Source: Armatimonadota bacterium
Lineage (GTDB): Bacteria; Armatimonadota; Chthonomonadetes; Chthonomonadales; Chthonomonadaceae
DNA length: 8,061 nucleotides
Direction: 5' to 3'
Assembly (NCBI GenBank): GCA_026392135.1
Contig: JAPLCR010000660.1
Location: 2,039 to 10,099, forward strand
Below are positions 1 to 6,409 of the stretch, piece by piece; positions within the stretch are counted from its first letter, which is position 1; every line of letters starts with the position of its first letter. Under the pieces are notes generated by a model that saw nothing but the letters and a program-made list of their open reading frames with translations, made no database searches and was not told where the DNA came from. The translations under genes and the position numbers were made by a program.

Positions 1-2
1 GG

Positions 3-1199
3 GGATCTTGGATGCCCATTTTGAGTGGTACGCTCAACTCGCGCGGCATTGCGCCCGACCAGATAGGCAATGTGTACGCCGCAATGTGGGCAACCTGCGC
101 TATCTCGCCCTTTGTCGGCGGTCAAATTGTAGACCGTTTTATGCCGAGCCAGATGTTTGTAGGTATCTCGCATCTTCTCGCGGCGGGCGCGGCGTTTATG
201 ATGTCTACCCAGACCGAGGCGGGCGGATTGATAATGTGGATGGCGATATGGGGTCTTCTCTTCGCGCCGAGCCTTGCCATTACCAACGCGATCGCCTTCT
301 TCCATATTGACAAAATTGAGACGGAAGAGAGCCTTCGAGAGCGCACCTTCGCCCGTATCCGCACGATGGGAACTATTGGCTGGATTGTCGCCGCGTTTGT
401 CCTCGCAGCCTTCACTCAGGTAATCAATGCCGACCCTAAAGGCATTGTGGGTCCCATCACTGAGATGCGCCTTACCGCTCTGCTTGGCGTGGTGATGGGA
501 ATATTCTGCTTCTTCCTGCCGAATACGCCTCCCTCAAAAGCACCTCAAAAAGACGGGCTGGCTATTCGCAAGGCGTTCAGCCTTTTCAAAACGGTTCCCG
601 GTTTCGGCGTGTTTATGTTCATCTCGTTTTTTGCCGCTACCGAGTTTCAGTTCTTCTACGGACTATCCGCGCAGTTCTTGGGAAGCAAGGAGATACCGCA
701 TAGCCTCATCCCCATCTTCAAAACTATCAGCCAAGTGGCGGAGATTGGCGCATTGGCGATACTTTTGCCGATGTGGCTACCCTCAAAAGGGATGCGCTGG
801 TGTCTTCTCTTGGGAAGTTTCGCCTGGCCCCTCCGCTACCTCATCTTCGCGATAGGCGACCCCGTCTGGCTAGTCGTTCTCTCGCTAGGGCTACACGGTT
901 TCGGGTATGCGTTTGTGTTAGTGGTACAGCAACTCTATGTAGACCGCGTCGCTACGAAGGACATTCGTGCGAGTGCCCAGAGTCTTCTGACATTTGTCAC
1001 GCTTGGTGTGGGGAACGTTTTGGGTAGTATCTTCGCTGGGAAGGTGCAAGCCTACTTCACTCATGAGGTAGACGGCAAAAGTATCACCAACTGGGCTCCC
1101 GTTTTCATTCTGCCCACCATAACCACTGTCATCTGCGCTCTAGCGTATATGGCTACCTTCAAAAACCCTGTGAGTTCCGAAGAGCCTGAAACGGCGTAA
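3..1199 (+). CDS. Nucleoside:H+ symporter-like MFS transporter, 5' end missing
   Basis: This is an inner-membrane major facilitator resembling the nucleoside:proton symporter family (NupG/XapB), which imports nucleosides using the proton gradient. The frame is open to the left edge. The codons before the first ATG (position 12) read Gly-Ser-Trp, matching the conserved 'WGSW' at the end of helix 1 in NupG, so that ATG is internal and perhaps 20 residues are missing. Counting from that Met, family landmarks are 'GNVYAAMWA' (19-27), 'IRTMGTIGWI' (116-125), the helix-7 block 'ATEFQFFYGLSAQFLG', 'SQVAEI' and 'RASAQ' (319-323). All have close counterparts in NupG. About eleven hydrophobic segments remain, and the C-terminal tail is short and acidic. 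The family call is fairly firm. The substrate is inferred from family only, since many members in environmental bacteria are untested and may carry other glycosides. Confidence 0.85.
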   Translation, partial: GSWMPILSGTLNSRGIAPDQIGNVYAAMWATCAISPFVGGQIVDRFMPSQMFVGISHLLAAGAAFMMSTQTEAGGLIMWMAIWGLLFAPSLAITNAIAFFHIDKIETEESLRERTFARIRTMGTIGWIVAAFVLAAFTQVINADPKGIVGPITEMRLTALLGVVMGIFCFFLPNTPPSKAPQKDGLAIRKAFSLFKTVPGFGVFMFISFFAATEFQFFYGLSAQFLGSKEIPHSLIPIFKTISQVAEIGALAILLPMWLPSKGMRWCLLLGSFAWPLRYLIFAIGDPVWLVVLSLGLHGFGYAFVLVVQQLYVDRVATKDIRASAQSLLTFVTLGVGNVLGSIFAGKVQAYFTHEVDGKSITNWAPVFILPTITTVICALAYMATFKNPVSSEEPETA

Positions 1200-1220
1200 A
1201 TACGGGCCGCTTTCAGTATT

Positions 1221-1256
1221 AAACCCCCTCTCTGCAGAACGCGGAGAGGGGGTTTT
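1221..1256. terminator. Strong Rho-independent terminator, possibly bidirectional
   Basis: CCCCCTCTC at 1224-1232 pairs perfectly with GAGAGGGGG at 1244-1252. AAA on the left and TTTT on the right extend the stem, giving about 12 pairs, and T1233-G1243 and G1234-C1242 can add two more inside. On the plus strand the stem runs into TTTTCTATT, so it should end the transporter transcript 22 bases after its stop. Read from the other strand it is followed by TTTAAT, so it could also stop leftward transcripts from the prepilin-like gene. Confidence 0.85.
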
Positions 1257-1270
1257 CTATTGTCAATACA

Positions 1271-1298
1271 TTTAGCCACTCAGTCTGAAATGGCTAAA
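1271..1298 (-). terminator. Inverted repeat after the prepilin-like gene, possible weak terminator
   Basis: TTTAGCCA at 1271-1278 and TGGCTAAA at 1291-1298 form a perfect 8-bp inverted repeat around a 12-base loop. It lies 45 bases past the stop of the leftward prepilin-like gene. On the minus strand it is followed by TGTATTG, which is a poor T-run. It may act together with the GC-rich hairpin further along at 1221-1256, and it could also be a protein-binding site. Confidence 0.35.
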
Positions 1299-1342
1299 AC
1301 CGAAGGGGTAGGTGCAAAAGGGTTTAGAGTATTGCCATAAGA

Positions 1343-1984
1343 CTAAAGAGGCATAGCCCAAATTTCATCTAGGCGACTGCGAGTGAGGCTCTTAACGTGC
1401 CCATCCGCGAATAGCGTGCTATAGCGTTGAGCAAGCGGGAACAGGCTGCCGTGCCACCTCCCTGCCCCATCAAAGAGTATGTTGACCTGTGCAGGACTCT
1501 GGAAGGTCATCTCTCCCGCATGGCGTAGTGCAATCTCGGTGCGGTAGTAGTAACTCGTCCCAAACTTCCCATAACTGCTCGGCATAGCATCGAGGGGCAA
1601 GCCCGTAAAGTCCTCCGTGTCAAAACCCGTATCCGCAGGGCAGTGGAAAAGCTCTTTGGATTTGACGTAGGGCTGTAGTGCCTCGTGAACCATCTGTATA
1701 TTGGGGAGGTCTTTCTGAAAATCAGGGAACTGACTCCAGATAATCGGGGTGTAGCGGTCTGCGGGGTCAATGGCATACGGATAGAGACCATCGTTATCCT
1801 GTGCGTACATCGAGATGCTCATTCCTATCTGCCTTAAATTGGAGAAGCAGACCGACTCGCGTGCCTTGCCCCGCGCCGTTAGGAAAACAGGGAAGATGAG
1901 TCCTGCAAGAATAGCTATAATTGCAATAACGACGAGCAACTCAATAAGGGTGAACCCCTGAGATCGAGAGGGAAGGGAACGCAT
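1343..1984 (-). CDS. Type IV prepilin-like / DUF1559-type pseudopilin, 213 aa
   Basis: The N-terminus is a class III (prepilin) signal: a short charged leader, then G10 before FTLIE. Cleavage by prepilin peptidase is expected between G10 and F11, with the conserved Glu at mature position 5 (E15). Residues 11-34 form the hydrophobic helix that anchors pilins in the inner membrane and packs the pilus core. The segment around 'ARESVCFSNLRQIG' and 'MYAQDNDGLYP' is typical of the DUF1559 / H-X9-DG prepilin-like group. Near the C-terminus 'TLFADGHVKSL' keeps the Asp-Gly of that motif, but the His nine residues before it is absent (the nearest is 15 residues before), so the motif is divergent. The start ATG has AAAAGGAGA ending 10 bases upstream. 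No pilus assembly genes are adjacent, so it is probably a minor pseudopilin or surface protein processed by machinery encoded elsewhere. The gene is divergent from 2204-3124. Confidence 0.88.
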   Translation of the reverse strand: MRSLPSRSQGFTLIELLVVIAIIAILAGLIFPVFLTARGKARESVCFSNLRQIGMSISMYAQDNDGLYPYAIDPADRYTPIIWSQFPDFQKDLPNIQMVHEALQPYVKSKELFHCPADTGFDTEDFTGLPLDAMPSSYGKFGTSYYYRTEIALRHAGEMTFQSPAQVNILFDGAGRWHGSLFPLAQRYSTLFADGHVKSLTRSRLDEIWAMPL

Positions 1985-2203
1985 TAGGGTACTTTCTCCT
2001 TTTTATCAGACTGAAGCGTAGGTTCTTCCGTTTAGCCGTGTTTTCCTGCCTGAACGCGATTCCACGCAATTAGCCTTATGATAGGGAGGGATAAGTTGGC
2101 GGGATGCCTCACAAAAGAGAGGCTCGGCAAGGTTAAAAAGAGGAAATCGCGACTTCATGGCGAATAGCGTACCTAACACAAAACACATCAACAGGAGAAA
2201 ACT
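1985..2203. promoter_or_regulatory. Divergent intergenic region holding two promoters
   Basis: These 219 bases separate the leftward prepilin-like gene from the rightward beta-propeller gene, so both promoters should lie here. Ribosome binding sites are clear at both ends: complement of TCTCCTTTT at 1995-2003 for the left gene, and AGGAGA at 2193-2198 for the right gene. I see no pair of consensus -35 and -10 boxes. TATGAT at 2077-2082 is an isolated -10-like hexamer without a partner. An antisense open frame crosses the region but shows no coding character. Confidence 0.45.
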
Positions 2204-3124
2204 ATGTTCACTCTGCTTGCGGGCTTCCTTGCCCTCGCCTTTCCACACTCTCTGCCTGAGCCGCCTATCGCCCGACAAGTCTCCGAGACGAATGTCCGTC
2301 ATGGGGTACTTGGTTTAGGGGCAGACACCTTTATTATCAACGGTGAAGGCAAAACTATCTGGACGTATCCGCGCAACACCCGCGACGGCTGGATGCTCTC
2401 AAACGGTCATCTTCTGCTCGTCATCACCAAGAGCGCAGACTACCCAGGCGGCGGCGTGGTAGAAGTAGACCGCGAAGGCAAGACCTACTTCGAGTATAAG
2501 GGAACTCAGAACGAAGTAGATACCGCGCAACCCCTTTCCAAAAACCGTATTATGATCACTGAATCGGGTCCCCATCCGCGCATTTTGGAGATGGACAAGA
2601 GTGGGAAGATCCTCGTGGAGGTTCCCCTGAAATGCCAGAGCGAAAATCACCACATGCAGACCCGTATGGCGCGAAAACTGAAAAACGGAAACTACCTCGT
2701 CCCGCACGCTTTCGACCGTATGGTGCGCGAATATACCCCCGACGGTACGGTGGTTTGGGAGGTGCATACCCCGCACTGGCCCTTTGTCGCATTTCGTAAG
2801 GCGAACGGCAACACGCTCATCAACTGCACACAGGGCAACGTCGTAATTGAAGTGGACAAAGAGGGCAAAACAGTGTGGGAACTGAGTAACAAAGACCTGC
2901 CCGGCAACCCCATCCGCGATGCTTGCGGAGGGCAAATCCTCGCAAACGGCAACATCGTTGTGACCAGTTACGGCGCAGGAGACCCCAACGCCGTCAAGGT
3001 GTTTGAAATTACCCCCGACAAGAAGCTGGTCTGGACGCTCTACACAGGACGCGAACATGGGCTACACCAGTTCCATATCCTAGACGAAGAGGGCAACTTC
3101 CTAAAAGGAAAGCACCAGAAATAG
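2204..3124 (+). CDS. Exported six-repeat beta-propeller protein (PQQ/arylsulfotransferase-like), 306 aa
   Basis: The protein is built from repeats of the form 'V.E.D..GK..WE.', each followed by an '(A/K)NGN..(I/V)' turn. Repeat cores lie at residues about 43-53, 85-98, 127-140, 174-187, 214-227 and 266-279, and NG turns at 67-68, 161-162, 201-202 and 248-249. This is the signature of a beta-propeller related to PQQ-like and arylsulfotransferase-like propellers. The first about 17 residues (MFTLLAGFLALAF...) are hydrophobic and may be a secretion signal, although no Lys or Arg lies before the core, so export is likely but not certain. The region around 'NHHMQTRMARKLKNGN' (148-163) is the most distinctive and could line a central pocket. 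Such proteins are often annotated only as PQQ-binding-like beta-propellers, and no enzymatic activity can be assigned. AGGAGA lies 5 bases before the ATG. The last repeat lacks a full closing strand, so the propeller may close with the N-terminus. Confidence 0.85.
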   Translation: MFTLLAGFLALAFPHSLPEPPIARQVSETNVRHGVLGLGADTFIINGEGKTIWTYPRNTRDGWMLSNGHLLLVITKSADYPGGGVVEVDREGKTYFEYKGTQNEVDTAQPLSKNRIMITESGPHPRILEMDKSGKILVEVPLKCQSENHHMQTRMARKLKNGNYLVPHAFDRMVREYTPDGTVVWEVHTPHWPFVAFRKANGNTLINCTQGNVVIEVDKEGKTVWELSNKDLPGNPIRDACGGQILANGNIVVTSYGAGDPNAVKVFEITPDKKLVWTLYTGREHGLHQFHILDEEGNFLKGKHQK

Positions 3125-3258
3125 CGAATTGTGACCTATTGAGAGAAACCCTGTGATTTTGAAACGTAGCATCGTTTCCGCCCTCCGCCATCTTTTTGAG
3201 CTGGATGATAGGAGGCGACTGTCCATTCACACATAGTTCAAAAATGGTTAAATACCAG

Positions 3259-3286
3259 TTGACATCGCTTTTTTTTGCAATATAAT
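3259..3286 (+). promoter_or_regulatory. Consensus sigma-70 promoter with an 8-T spacer tract
   Basis: TTGACA at 3259-3264 and TATAAT at 3281-3286 both match the housekeeping sigma consensus exactly, with a 16-bp spacer. The spacer contains eight consecutive T (3269-3276). Transcription should begin near 3292-3294, leaving a leader of about 50 bases before the ATG at 3343. It is the only perfect promoter I can see in the window and should drive the three exported-protein genes. Confidence 0.88.
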
Positions 3287-3313
3287 GGATATGTGTTGCA
3301 AGATGAAATGCAG

Positions 3314-3333
3314 CACAGTTCTATTGAACTGTG
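3314..3333 (+). promoter_or_regulatory. Perfect 8-bp hairpin in the 5' leader, touching the ribosome binding site
   Basis: CACAGTTC (3314-3321), loop TATT, then GAACTGTG (3326-3333) form a perfect stem in the leader of the mRNA. The last base of the stem is the first G of the GAGGA ribosome binding site (3333-3337). It could stabilise the 5' end, hide or present the ribosome binding site in a temperature-dependent way, or, as DNA, be a repressor operator about 20 bases downstream of the start of transcription. The sequence does not decide between these. Confidence 0.7.
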
Positions 3334-3342
3334 AGGATAACA

Positions 3343-3846
3343 ATGATGTTTCGTAAAGCTCTTCTGAGTGCGGGAATGCTTCTCGCCGCTATAGGTGGCG
3401 CGTACGCATCAGACATTACTGATCTAGTAAGCGGTGGCGCGTACGCTTCGTTAAAAGCGCCTACGAAGGGCGGCTCCTTTAAGGCGGGCACAAGTGTAAC
3501 ATTCACGTCCGAACACAAACTGGGTATAGAACGCACTGATGGCCCTTATTATAACGGTACTGCTGCGGGCACTTGGACATTCATGAATGGCGCGGGATTT
3601 GTGCCCGGTAACATCTATATTACGGTAGCCAATGCTACAGCCGGGTTTAGCTGGATAAACGGAGATGGCGGGGCGCAGTGGTCCCCTAGTAGCGGCAACA
3701 TGACGATATCCGCCACGCACTCCTTTGGGTTAAGCCCGTCATCGTGGGACAGTTTCGCAAAAACCAAGTGGCAACAGACTTCTCCTACTACAGGCGCGCT
3801 CCTTGTAAAATCGGCGGATTACGGAACATTCACCGTAACCCCGTAG
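3343..3846 (+). CDS. Small secreted Gly/Ser/Thr-rich protein of unknown function, 167 aa
   Basis: I do not recognise a family. The start is placed at ATG 3343 (or the adjacent ATG at 3346) because GAGGA at 3333-3337 lies 5 bases upstream. A GTG at 3331 in the same frame sits inside the hairpin stem and overlaps that site. Residues 1-22 form a classical signal peptide: R4-K5, then a hydrophobic core to I17, and a GGAYA cleavage site before S23. The mature part of about 145 residues has no cysteine, is rich in Gly, Ser, Thr and aromatics, and alternates polar and hydrophobic residues ('GTWTFMNGAGF', 'NIYITVANATAGFSW', 'YGTFTVTP'), which suggests an all-beta fold. The motif GGAYAS occurs twice (18-23 and 31-36). 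A perfect promoter, a 5' hairpin and a 3' hairpin frame the gene, so strong expression is expected. It is first in a run with the next two exported-protein genes. Confidence 0.8.
   Translation: MMFRKALLSAGMLLAAIGGAYASDITDLVSGGAYASLKAPTKGGSFKAGTSVTFTSEHKLGIERTDGPYYNGTAAGTWTFMNGAGFVPGNIYITVANATAGFSWINGDGGAQWSPSSGNMTISATHSFGLSPSSWDSFAKTKWQQTSPTTGALLVKSADYGTFTVTP
3394..3446 (+). repeat. Direct repeat of 14 bp spanning the signal-peptide cleavage site
   Basis: GGTGGCGCGTACGC occurs at 3394-3407 and again at 3433-3446, exactly 39 bases (13 codons) apart and in frame. Each copy encodes Gly-Gly-Ala-Tyr-Ala and is followed by a Ser codon (TCA, then TCG). The first copy is the predicted signal peptidase site and the second falls in the mature N-terminus. 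The intervening codons are not repeated, so it looks like a local duplication that has since diverged. Confidence 0.8.
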
Positions 3847-3855
3847 TGATTCAAT

Positions 3856-3890
3856 GAACCGCCCCCGCGCTAAGAAGCGGAGGGCGGTTC
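3856..3890 (+). terminator. Strong hairpin without T-run between the first two exported-protein genes
   Basis: GAACCGCCC (3856-3864) pairs with GGGCGGTTC (3882-3890). Four further pairs (CCGC 3865-3868 with GCGG 3877-3880) stack above a bulged A3881, giving 13 pairs around an 8-base loop. It begins 10 bases after the stop of the 167-aa gene. The stem is followed by CCGCTCTATCAGG rather than T residues, so full termination is doubtful. A partial terminator or a barrier protecting the 3' end of the upstream message fits better. It ends 10 bases before the ribosome binding site of the next gene. Confidence 0.65.
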
Positions 3891-3916
3891 CGCTCTATCA
3901 GGAGAACTACTTAACG

Positions 3917-5605
3917 ATGCTCGGTCTACTCTGCCTCTTTGCGCTTACTACCAATACACCTGCTCAAACGATACCGCTCACGCCTCCCTCCAACTACTCT
4001 ATCGCTTCCAGTAGAGATACACGTCTAAACGCACTCTGCGAACTACACTGCAAGGGCGTTATGCTACGCGATGTCGTAAAAGACCTCGCAACTCAGACAA
4101 ACATAAGAATAAAAACGCAAGGCAAATGGGCGAGCGAACTTCGCGCCGCCATCTTCACGAAGCCTCTGCCTCTCCGCGTAATGATGACGCGACTCTCAAA
4201 CCTGTTTCACTTATCCTGGAAAGCGGAGGGCGAGAATGCTAACGAGGCGACTTACACACTCTATGAAAGCGCGGGGGATAGGCAGTACGTGCAAGGTTTG
4301 AAAGATGCAGGCTGGCGGAGCGTTATGGCGAACATCAAAAAAGCGCGTGAGTACGCTTCGCTTCCGGATATCGAACTAAACCGAAGGGCGGAGATGGGCG
4401 ACAGAATGGCGCGAGGCGTTTTAGAACATCTAGGCGAAAGAGACCTATGGTCTCTCGTATGGGGGTTGAGTGACGCCTCCTGCGAGAAACTCATCAAGAA
4501 GCGCCCGCTACATTTTCGGTACGACCAACTCTCTCCCGACTTGCAGGGCTGCCTTCTTCGCGTCCAGCAACAAAAGGACTCTCTGAATGAACAGTCTCAC
4601 GAGCAGTCTCGCAAAGAAGACCCTTCTCTGCCACCCTACACCCCTACGCCATACGCGCCCAACGATTTGAGACTGCGCTACCTTATGCACGGAGAGGGCG
4701 TTACCGCGCAACTGCACATCTTTTATGAGGTGAACAAGTCCGGTTCGAGCCGCCACTACCCGCTACTTCAAAGAGTGGACCCCCCCGACCTCTGGTATAA
4801 AGAGCGTTTTGAGCGAACTCAGCGTCTGCTTTCCGCCAGTAAACGCGCTGTCAACCGAAAAATTCAAGAAGACATCTCTCTGTCCGCTAAGAATTGGGAC
4901 GATGCGGCGGAACAGCTACATCGCAAATTAGGGCTAAACATCTTTACGGACTCCTTCCTATCCTATATGGATAGTAGAAAAATTGAGACACTCCACTCTT
5001 TTGACGAGGGGACGCGCCTAAGTGATGTTCTGGCGAAATCGGGAGAGTGGGGCAGACTCTGGTGGCAGGAGGGAGCCGGAGGCGACGATATTCTACTATG
5101 CTCCTCATGGTGGTATGAGGTGCATACGCCAAACAACTATGAAACGCTACTAAAGCGCATTCAGGATTCGCCAAAGGGGAAGAGACCCTTTACACTGGAC
5201 GACTTGGCGGAAATTGACACGTTGCCGGGAGTCATGATTAGTTGGCTAGAAGAGACGACTGGCATTGAACTATTTATAACGGAGAGGCACTCCAGCGTCT
5301 ATCGCCTCTACCACTCGTTGAGCGCGTCGGAGAAGAGTACTCTAGTAGATTCAGGAATAAAAAAGACAAGCCTTGCGTCGATAAAGTGGACTGAGTTTCA
5401 GGATATACTGGACGATATACACTCTGGCTTGACTGCCGCCCAACGGGAGGGCGCAATATTAGTACTCGACTGTAGCAAAGATATGAGCGTTTTGAACCTC
5501 AAGTGGATGGATGGCTCAGGAGAGTGGTGGACGGAAGAGGTGATGCATTGCGGGCTATTGCCCGCTTTCGTTCAAAAGCGGAGAGAGAAGGAGAAAACCA
5601 AGTGA
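3917..5605 (+). CDS. Exported protein with STN (secretin/TonB short N-terminal) domains, 562 aa
   Basis: The open frame extends back to an ATG at 3854, but that codon overlaps the hairpin and has no ribosome binding site. ATG 3917 has AGGAGA at 3900-3905 and begins a signal-like stretch (MLGLLCLFALTTNTPAQ), so it is preferred. Residues about 45-118 fit an STN domain: 'VMLRDVVKDLATQTNIRI', then 'PLPLRVMMTRLSNLFHLSWKAEG' and a closing 'YTLYE' strand. A second, weaker copy lies at about 320-402 ('AAEQLHRKLGLNIFTD', 'RLSDVLAKSG', 'RLWWQEG'). STN domains occur at the periplasmic end of secretins and TonB-dependent receptors, where they contact partner proteins. Here there is no beta-barrel or secretin domain, and the rest is mixed and unrecognised, with a proline-rich linker near 240-249 and a charged C-terminus. 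The stop overlaps the start of the next gene (GTGA), implying translational coupling. The function is unknown. Confidence 0.8.
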   Translation: MLGLLCLFALTTNTPAQTIPLTPPSNYSIASSRDTRLNALCELHCKGVMLRDVVKDLATQTNIRIKTQGKWASELRAAIFTKPLPLRVMMTRLSNLFHLSWKAEGENANEATYTLYESAGDRQYVQGLKDAGWRSVMANIKKAREYASLPDIELNRRAEMGDRMARGVLEHLGERDLWSLVWGLSDASCEKLIKKRPLHFRYDQLSPDLQGCLLRVQQQKDSLNEQSHEQSRKEDPSLPPYTPTPYAPNDLRLRYLMHGEGVTAQLHIFYEVNKSGSSRHYPLLQRVDPPDLWYKERFERTQRLLSASKRAVNRKIQEDISLSAKNWDDAAEQLHRKLGLNIFTDSFLSYMDSRKIETLHSFDEGTRLSDVLAKSGEWGRLWWQEGAGGDDILLCSSWWYEVHTPNNYETLLKRIQDSPKGKRPFTLDDLAEIDTLPGVMISWLEETTGIELFITERHSSVYRLYHSLSASEKSTLVDSGIKKTSLASIKWTEFQDILDDIHSGLTAAQREGAILVLDCSKDMSVLNLKWMDGSGEWWTEEVMHCGLLPAFVQKRREKEKTK

Positions 5606-6345
5606 GAACCTTATTTACGGGATTGGGCTTGGCGACATTACTAGCCTCTGCGGGAACTCCCTCTTTTGCAGAAGAGGCAAAGCCTCAAGAGCCAGCCAAA
5701 AGATACAAAGTTATTGTTCGCGTCGTGCGCCCCACTTTGACCAAAACGCCTGATGTTCAGGAAGCGAGAGCGAATCTAGGGAAGTATTCGCATATCGCAA
5801 ACAGCGTGTTTCACCCCAAGAACCCCGAATCCGACGAAGAACTTCTCAAAAAGCTGAATAAGCACAATCCCCAGTTCAAGTTTGACCGCATTGTTTCCAA
5901 GCGGATATTGGAAGTGGAGGCGGATGCTCTGTGGGATATTCCGGCGGAAATAAGCCCACACCATATTCGCCTCGCTATAGTAGATAAGAACCTGCAAGTA
6001 ATGGATACAAAGCGGCAGGAGCTATTAAAATCCAGCGATGCAGAAGAGGCGAAGCGCGGTAAGTCCTTAGAGAAATTATCTTTTGTACATACGCCGGAGA
6101 CTCTACAAAAGATAAAAGCGGAAAACAAAACCCTACTCTATCTGCATACGATGGACCTATACAGCAAATACGAAAACAAAACGGTATCCATACACAGCGG
6201 CGGAAATGGCGGACGGGCAGTCGACAATGGAACCACATTCTGCTTAACACCGTATATATACTGTATGATATTAGGGAATAACAACGTATTTAAGTTGCAG
6301 TGGGCTTCTACGGATGTGGTAATACTGACTATTTTGAGCAAATGA
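5602..6345 (+). CDS. Exported protein of unknown function, 247 aa, coupled to the STN-domain gene
   Basis: The start is GTG 5602. AAGGAG at 5588-5593 lies 8 bases upstream, and the resulting N-terminus (MRTLFTGLGLATLLASAGTPSFA, cleavage after A23) is a clean signal peptide. A longer frame from 5503 would overlap the previous gene by 103 bases. The mature protein is Lys/Glu-rich in its first 150 residues. Its end (about 166-245) reads as beta strands: 'TLLYLHTMDLYSKYENKTVSIHSGG', a Gly-rich turn, 'TTFCLTPYIY' and 'NVFKLQW'. This order (strand, 'xTVxIxxG', 'LTPxI', closing strand) loosely recalls the C-terminal secretin domain, but the match is weak and could be chance. The gene is more A-rich than its neighbours in places: 6121-6180 has 22 G+C of 60. 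With the STN protein upstream, a shared envelope complex is plausible but unproven. Confidence 0.75.
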   Translation: MRTLFTGLGLATLLASAGTPSFAEEAKPQEPAKRYKVIVRVVRPTLTKTPDVQEARANLGKYSHIANSVFHPKNPESDEELLKKLNKHNPQFKFDRIVSKRILEVEADALWDIPAEISPHHIRLAIVDKNLQVMDTKRQELLKSSDAEEAKRGKSLEKLSFVHTPETLQKIKAENKTLLYLHTMDLYSKYENKTVSIHSGGNGGRAVDNGTTFCLTPYIYCMILGNNNVFKLQWASTDVVILTILSK

Positions 6346-6409
6346 CACCCGCACCAGGATGGCTTGGGGTAGGATGTCTAGCAACAAAAAAATAGGAGAG
6401 GCTTCAATC

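Noticed and set aside
2006..2302. Leftward open frame of 98 codons across the divergent intergenic region
   Set aside because: It would overlap the start of the beta-propeller gene and occupy the space needed for both promoters. The composition shows no protein-like pattern.
2399..3058. Long leftward open frame of 219 codons opposite the beta-propeller gene
   Set aside because: It lies wholly inside a gene with clear repeats on the other strand, has no ribosome binding site and no family-like features. The overlap follows from codon bias of the real gene.
3161..3178. Small inverted repeat GAAACG...CGTTTC after the beta-propeller gene, considered as a terminator
   Set aside because: The stem is only 6 bp and the nearest T-run (3193-3197) is 15 bases away. 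It is too weak to call.
3331..3342. GTG start at 3331 for the small exported protein
   Set aside because: The codon is inside the leader hairpin and overlaps the GAGGA binding site that serves the ATG at 3343.
5503..5601. Longer N-terminus for the 247-aa protein from ATG 5503
   Set aside because: It overlaps the STN gene by 103 bases and would bury the signal peptide. GTG 5602 has a well-placed AAGGAG.
6359..6409. Longer N-terminus for the oxidoreductase from ATG 6359
   Set aside because: The family starts at the Rossmann strand, and AGGAGAGG points to ATG 6410.
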